From Planctomycetota bacterium (GTDB taxonomy: Bacteria; Planctomycetota; Planctomycetia; Pirellulales; Pirellulaceae), in contig JAPLNI010000053.1 in assembly GCA_026692865.1 (NCBI GenBank), positions 124,001 to 188,000 on the forward strand: a stretch of 64,000 bases of DNA. Direction: 5' to 3'. A program made the position numbers and the translations under genes. Shown here piece by piece: positions 60,168 to 64,000 of the stretch. The notes under the pieces are model-generated. The model was given only the letters and a program-made list of their open reading frames with translations. It was not told the DNA's origin and made no database searches. The first letter of the stretch is position 1; each line of letters opens with the position of its first letter.

Positions 60168-60365
60168 TCATTCGCCCGGATTTCGCAAGCGAAATTTCTC
60201 TAGGCGATCAATCTGAATCACCACGCCGTCTTGGACGATGACGTTCACCGATCCATAGCGTAGCCCGCGGAGTGCTTCACGAATTCTCTGTAGCGATGGC
60301 TCATTGTTTCCAACTTCATTCGTTTCAGGTCGTGGTGACTGCGACTTCGCATCGACGTTACTCAT
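60168..60365 (-). CDS. YezD family (DUF2292) small protein
   Basis: 65 residues. After a ~25-residue charged disordered start comes the YezD core: IREALRGLRYGSVNVIVQDG and VVIQIDRLEKFRLRNP. YezD proteins are small and uncharacterised, but are repeatedly found with sulfate/sulfonate assimilation genes. Here it is the last gene of the Sbp-CysT-CysW-CysA operon, 39 nt after cysA, which fits. Role possibly regulatory. The 3' end contains a small hairpin ATTTCG-CAAG-CGAAAT. Confidence 0.85.
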   Translation of the reverse strand: MSNVDAKSQSPRPETNEVGNNEPSLQRIREALRGLRYGSVNVIVQDGVVIQIDRLEKFRLRNPGE

Positions 60366-60404
60366 TTGGGATCTCTTTCTCAGGTAGTTATTGAGTTTTC
60401 AGTG

Positions 60405-61481
60405 TTAGATCATGTACTCAGGGGCGAAGACGTGAACTTTTCGTGGTGAAACGTAAACCAATTCGCCCTGCTTTAAATTCAAAGCTGTAAACCGTTCAAA
60501 CGGCAAATCAACCTGAATTTCATTTCCATCGACGCCCAAAAGCGTTAGCTTGGCATGAGCACCAGCGGGATTGATTCGCTCGATGTTAGCCGCAAGCGAT
60601 TGGCTCCCGATCTTCGTGCGGTCGATTTCCAAATCATGCGGACGTATATAAACGTTCGCGTTTCCGGTAGGCGCATGCGCCAGACCTGGAACATCCATGG
60701 CCAGGCTATCAAAGTGAGCGCGACCGGATTCCAATCGCCCTTTGAAGACGTTCACGTTTCCTAGGAAGTCAATCACGAATTCGGAAGCTGGCTTGTGAAA
60801 AACTTCCTCCGGTGTACCGACTTGTTCTATCTTGGATTGATTCATCACAACCACACGGTCCGCGACTTCTAAAGCTTCTTCTTGATCGTGCGTGACTAAA
60901 ATGGTTGTCACATGAACTTCGTCGTGAAGCCTGCGCAGCCAAGTTCTTAGCCCTTGTCGAACCTTTGCATCTAGCGCGCCAAAAGGCTCGTCCAATAGTA
61001 AAACACGTGGTTCGATTGCTAAGGCTCGTGCTAATGCAACGCGTTGACGTTGCCCGCCAGAAAGTTGTGAGGGAAACCGAGTTGCAAACTGCTCAAGCTG
61101 GATCAGCTTCAAAAGCGACGTTACTTTGTCCGCGATCGCTTGCTTGCTTGGACGCTCGTGCTTGGGACGTACTCGCAATCCAAAAGCGATGTTGTCAAAG
61201 ACACTCATATGTTTGAACAGCGCATAGTGTTGGAATACAAAGCCGACTTGTCGATCGCGCACATGCTTCTTCGCAACGTCTTCTCCGGAAAACAACACGG
61301 AACCCTTGTTGTCATCGTCCGGCAATTCGAGTCCAGCGATGATTCGTAGCAAGGTTGTCTTTCCCGAACCGGACGGACCGAGCAGCGTGATTAGCTCGCC
61401 ATCTTCGACCTTCAAACTTACATCCTTGAGCGCTTTGAATGATCTGAATGTTTTGCTAACGTTTTGAACTTCAATTCCCAT
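60405..61481 (-). CDS. cysA: Sulfate/thiosulfate ABC transporter ATP-binding protein
   Basis: 358 residues from ATG 61481, one nt after the cysW stop codon; the longer frame would overlap cysW. Walker A GPSGSGKT (35-42), ABC signature LSGGQRQR (140-147), Walker [12 protein letters not shown] (161-171) and H-loop [11 protein letters not shown] are all intact. A C-terminal TOBE-like domain (about 240-358) is regulatory. It energises the sulfate importer formed with CysT and CysW. Confidence 0.94.
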   Translation of the reverse strand: MGIEVQNVSKTFRSFKALKDVSLKVEDGELITLLGPSGSGKTTLLRIIAGLELPDDDNKGSVLFSGEDVAKKHVRDRQVGFVFQHYALFKHMSVFDNIAFGLRVRPKHERPSKQAIADKVTSLLKLIQLEQFATRFPSQLSGGQRQRVALARALAIEPRVLLLDEPFGALDAKVRQGLRTWLRRLHDEVHVTTILVTHDQEEALEVADRVVVMNQSKIEQVGTPEEVFHKPASEFVIDFLGNVNVFKGRLESGRAHFDSLAMDVPGLAHAPTGNANVYIRPHDLEIDRTKIGSQSLAANIERINPAGAHAKLTLLGVDGNEIQVDLPFERFTALNLKQGELVYVSPRKVHVFAPEYMI

Positions 61482-61482
61482 T

Positions 61483-62424
61483 TTAGTGAACCTCTGCCAA
61501 TGTTGGCTCAAGAGTTGTGTTTCGATCTTGTTGAACTTTCCATTCAAGGAAGGTTTTCAACGCTAGAGTTACTAAGCCCATCAAGGCTAGTAACGATGCC
61601 ATCGCAAAGGCTGCGACAACGTTGTATTCGTTGTAAAGAATCTCGATATGCAATGGCACCGTATTGGTCTTGCCACGAATGTGCCCCGAGACGACCGAGA
61701 CTGCTCCAAACTCGCCCATCGCGCGTGCGTTACAAAGGATGACGCCGTACAAGACGGCCCATTTTATGTTTGGAAGGGTGATGTAGTAGAAAGATTGCCA
61801 ACCGGTTGCACCTAATGAAATCGCTGCTTGTTCTTCGTCGGAGCCTTGTTCTTGCATGAGAGGTATCAACTCCCGAGCAACAAAAGGAAACGTTACGAAA
61901 ATCGTTGCTAACACAATTCCTGGAACGGCAAAAATGATTTGTAGGTCACGCTCGGCGAGCCACGCCCCAAACCAACCTTGAAGCCCAAACATCAAAACAA
62001 AAATCAACCCCGAGATGATGGGCGAGACTGCAAATGGTAAGTCGATCAGCGTAATCAAAACGCTTTTGCCAACGAACTCGAATTTCGCTATCGCCCACGC
62101 TGCTGCGATTCCAAATACGAGATTCAAAGGAAGCGAGATTCCTGTAGCAATCAAGGTTAACTTAATCGCATGCCACGCGGATGGATCTTGAAACGACTTG
62201 AAATACTCTACGATGCCAAGCTTAAACGCCTCAATAAAAATCACCGCCAGCGGTAAGACGAGGAACAACGTCATAAAGCCTACCGCTAACGTGATCAGGA
62301 ATCCTGGCACTAGCGAGGACAACAAATCGATGAATTTGGCTGTCGGCTTTAATACAGTGGTTTGCACTGTATTTGGCAAGGTGGTTTGATTCTTCAGCCT
62401 TTGTGTTTCTTGAAGTGGGCTCAT
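61483..62424 (-). CDS. cysW: Sulfate ABC transporter permease CysW
   Basis: 313 residues from ATG 62424, 2 nt after the cysT stop. Six TM helices are visible, starting [20 protein letters not shown]. The permease-ATPase coupling loop is [20 protein letters not shown] (EAA motif), with the CysW-type end [24 protein letters not shown]. It pairs with CysT to form the inner-membrane channel. Confidence 0.93.
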   Translation of the reverse strand: MSPLQETQRLKNQTTLPNTVQTTVLKPTAKFIDLLSSLVPGFLITLAVGFMTLFLVLPLAVIFIEAFKLGIVEYFKSFQDPSAWHAIKLTLIATGISLPLNLVFGIAAAWAIAKFEFVGKSVLITLIDLPFAVSPIISGLIFVLMFGLQGWFGAWLAERDLQIIFAVPGIVLATIFVTFPFVARELIPLMQEQGSDEEQAAISLGATGWQSFYYITLPNIKWAVLYGVILCNARAMGEFGAVSVVSGHIRGKTNTVPLHIEILYNEYNVVAAFAMASLLALMGLVTLALKTFLEWKVQQDRNTTLEPTLAEVH

Positions 62425-62426
62425 GA

Positions 62427-63266
62427 TTAAGCAACCCTCCTTCGTCCAACACTGAACCACCATTGAAGGAGGTTGATGCTCAGCAAGATTGCGAAGGAAA
62501 CCACAAGCATTACCACTGCAATCGCGGTTGCTCCCGCAAAGTCGTATTGCTCAAGTTTGGTAATGATCAGGAGCGAAGTAATTTCTGTGCGTCCTGGCAT
62601 GTTTCCCGAGATGAAAACAACCGAACCGTATTCGCCAAGTGCTCTTGCGAAGGCGAGCGCAAAACCAGTCAGCAATGCGGGAAAGACAGTAGGAAGAATG
62701 ACTCGAATAAAAGTTTGAAATCGATTGGCTCCCAAACTTGCTGCAGCTTCCTCCGCCTCTTTCTCTAACTCCTCAATCGCAGGCTGGAGCGTTCTGACGA
62801 CAAACGGCAAGCCAATAAATGTTAATGCGATCACCACACCTAGAGGAGAGTAAGCTGCTTTGATTCCAAGAGGTTCTAAGTACCGGCCAATCCATCCATG
62901 CTTCGAAAAGATAGTCGTCAACGCGATCCCCGAAACAGCCGTCGGCAACGCAAAAGGAAGATCCACCAAAGCATCCATCAATCGACGACCGGGAAAGCGA
63001 TAGCGGACAAGGCACCACGCAATCAAGAATCCAAACACAGCATTAATAGCCGCACCAATAAGCGAGGCACCAAAAGTAAGTCGGTACGATGCGACGACAC
63101 GAGGCGAAGTTACGTGATTCCAGAACTCGGCAAATGACAAATTCGCAGTTTGAATAAAAAGAGCTGAAAGTGGAATCAGCACGATCAGCGTGAGATAAAG
63201 AAGGGTATACCCCAGCGTTATTCCAAATCCTGGAATGACACTGTATTGTTTGAATCGCGATTTCAT
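62427..63266 (-). CDS. cysT: Sulfate ABC transporter permease CysT (CysU)
   Basis: 279 residues. Helices begin [20 protein letters not shown]. The EAA coupling loop reads [20 protein letters not shown], and the hallmark [20 protein letters not shown] is present. It is the second gene of the operon, separated from the binding-protein gene by a 272-nt spacer that carries a long palindromic repeat, unlike the 1-2-nt spacing of the following genes. Confidence 0.94.
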   Translation of the reverse strand: MKSRFKQYSVIPGFGITLGYTLLYLTLIVLIPLSALFIQTANLSFAEFWNHVTSPRVVASYRLTFGASLIGAAINAVFGFLIAWCLVRYRFPGRRLMDALVDLPFALPTAVSGIALTTIFSKHGWIGRYLEPLGIKAAYSPLGVVIALTFIGLPFVVRTLQPAIEELEKEAEEAAASLGANRFQTFIRVILPTVFPALLTGFALAFARALGEYGSVVFISGNMPGRTEITSLLIITKLEQYDFAGATAIAVVMLVVSFAILLSINLLQWWFSVGRRRVA

Positions 63267-63428
63267 TATTCCGTTATTTCTCCTGGCGTTGTCGCCTCAG
63301 TAGCCTTCATGGCAGTTTTGAAGATATCCAAGTTCGCAAGTCTCTCCGCAGACTTGCAACTCAAGAATTACTAACTCAATGCTCTAAAAAAAATCAATAA
63401 ATACCAGCCTCGGAGTAGGCTAATGAAA

Positions 63429-63511
63429 CCTGAGCCGATGGCGCTAGCCACGGGTTTCGATTTTGGAACAATTTGCCGGATAGCACCCGAGGTTAGCGCC
63501 TACGGCTCAGG
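63429..63511. repeat. Full palindromic REP-like element between sbp and cysT
   Basis: The 27-bp arms, CCTGAGCCGATGGCGCTAGC and on to ACGGGT (63429-63455), and the complement (63485-63511), match with only a few mismatches around a ~29-nt spacer. A half-copy is at 6489-6516. In the sbp-cysT transcript it would form a strong hairpin downstream of sbp. It may stabilise the binding-protein mRNA or attenuate read-through to the permease genes. Confidence 0.7.
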
Positions 63512-63538
63512 AAAAATGCTCTTTTCTACGTGACGCGG

Positions 63539-64000
63539 TTACTTCGATTCATAGATTTGGTCGAAAACACCGCCATCGACAAAGTGTTCTTTCTGAGCAG
63601 CAGCCCAACCGCCAAAGGCATCATCAATTTTGAATAAGTTGATGTTCGGGAACGTTGCAAGTAGCTTTGCGTCTACCGATTCAGGAAGAGCAGGGCGATA
63701 ATGATGTTTGGCTGCAAGCGATTGCCCGATAGGTGTGTAAAGGTATTCCAAGTAGTTTTTTGCAACTTCGGCAACGCCATGCTTGGCTGCAAACTTGTCT
63801 ACCACAGCAACGGGCGGCTCAGCCAAAATGCTGATCGATGGAACGACGATCTCAAATTTGTCTTTGCCTCCTTCTGCAATCGAAAGAAACGCTTCGTTCT
63901 CCCACGTCAACAAAACATCGCCAATCTCACGTTGAACGAATGTGTTGGTAGATCCACGAGCAGCCGAATCAAGCACAGGTACTCGTTTGTAAATGTCACC
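63539..64000 (-). CDS. Sulfate ABC transporter substrate-binding protein (C-terminal part)
   Basis: The reading frame stays open to the window end, so only the last ~153 residues are present. Family motifs: VPVLDSAARGSTNTFVQREIGDVLLTWENEAFL and EPPVAVVDKFAAKHG, YLYTPIGQSLAAKHHYRP. The segment ARGSTNTFVQ lines the sulfate site in Sbp/CysP proteins. It is periplasmic, captures sulfate or thiosulfate, and is the first gene of the operon with CysT, CysW, CysA and YezD. The start and signal peptide lie outside the window. Confidence 0.93.
   Translation of the reverse strand, partial: GDIYKRVPVLDSAARGSTNTFVQREIGDVLLTWENEAFLSIAEGGKDKFEIVVPSISILAEPPVAVVDKFAAKHGVAEVAKNYLEYLYTPIGQSLAAKHHYRPALPESVDAKLLATFPNINLFKIDDAFGGWAAAQKEHFVDGGVFDQIYESK

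Noticed and set aside
1-64000. CRISPR array, phage, tRNA or rRNA genes
   Set aside because: No regularly spaced direct repeats, integrase or structural phage genes, and no tRNA- or rRNA-like sequence were noticed by eye; a tRNAscan/Infernal run would settle it.

Overview
The window reads as chromosome of a planctomycete, most likely Pirellulales (Rhodopirellula-like). The evidence is two giant secreted 'PVC-type' haem-binding proteins with CxxCH motifs, an alternative (TIGR03991-type) GlmU, a DUF6580 membrane protein, a GYF/zinc-ribbon protein, FliW, very large secreted proteins of unknown function, and weak or variable Shine-Dalgarno signals with many TTG/GTG starts. Base composition is moderate and even; no phage, plasmid, IS transposase, rRNA, tRNA or CRISPR was seen. 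The genome carries several families of short palindromic intergenic repeats.

Layout. 1-3.3 kb: end of a carotenoid cluster (CrtN/CrtP-type desaturase, acyltransferase, glycosyltransferase) resembling the last steps of a staphyloxanthin-like C30 pathway, followed by a LuxR-type regulator. 3.2-6.2 kb: a D-2-hydroxyacid dehydrogenase and a Wzz-like polysaccharide chain-length protein. 6.8-12.9 kb: a secreted HEAT-repeat protein, GlmU-like enzyme, ClpS, M20 peptidase and SerS. 12.9-23.3 kb: a probable sugar-catabolism locus with two giant secreted haem-c/HEAT proteins (one with a ThuA-like head, one with an SGNH-like head), a Gfo/Idh/MocA oxidoreductase and a XylR-type regulator. 23.4-37.8 kb: a Uma2-like protein, FliW, a 2154-aa secreted protein, tandem MITE-like repeats, MtnA, a TPR protein next to a WXG100-like pair, a Pro/Ser-rich secreted protein and a zinc-ribbon/GYF membrane protein. 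37.9-42.1 kb: KorAB 2-oxoacid:ferredoxin oxidoreductase and a dienelactone hydrolase-family protein. 42.2-48.1 kb: a 1396-aa cytosolic protein of unknown function and an MFS-like transporter.

48.1-56.9 kb is the most interesting region. One minus-strand operon encodes, in order of transcription, a possible 73-aa Cys-containing peptide, a TolC-like outer-membrane lipoprotein, a GAF-GAF-TM-HlyD adaptor, a second HlyD adaptor, an M50 membrane metalloprotease with a PqqD/RRE-like head and an HlyD-like tail, and a CinA/PncC-like amidase. There is no ABC ATPase. I propose a peptide-processing and export system. The stretch under the small ORF also holds a dense array of perfect tetraloop hairpins, so it may be a structured RNA or leader instead of, or as well as, a gene.

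57.1-64 kb: a fused CobA-HemD enzyme (sirohaem/corrinoid branch) and DUF6580 protein, ribosomal protein S20, then a sulfate-uptake operon (Sbp, CysT, CysW, CysA, YezD). A long palindromic repeat sits between the binding-protein and permease genes. Sirohaem synthesis and sulfate import both serve assimilatory sulfate reduction.
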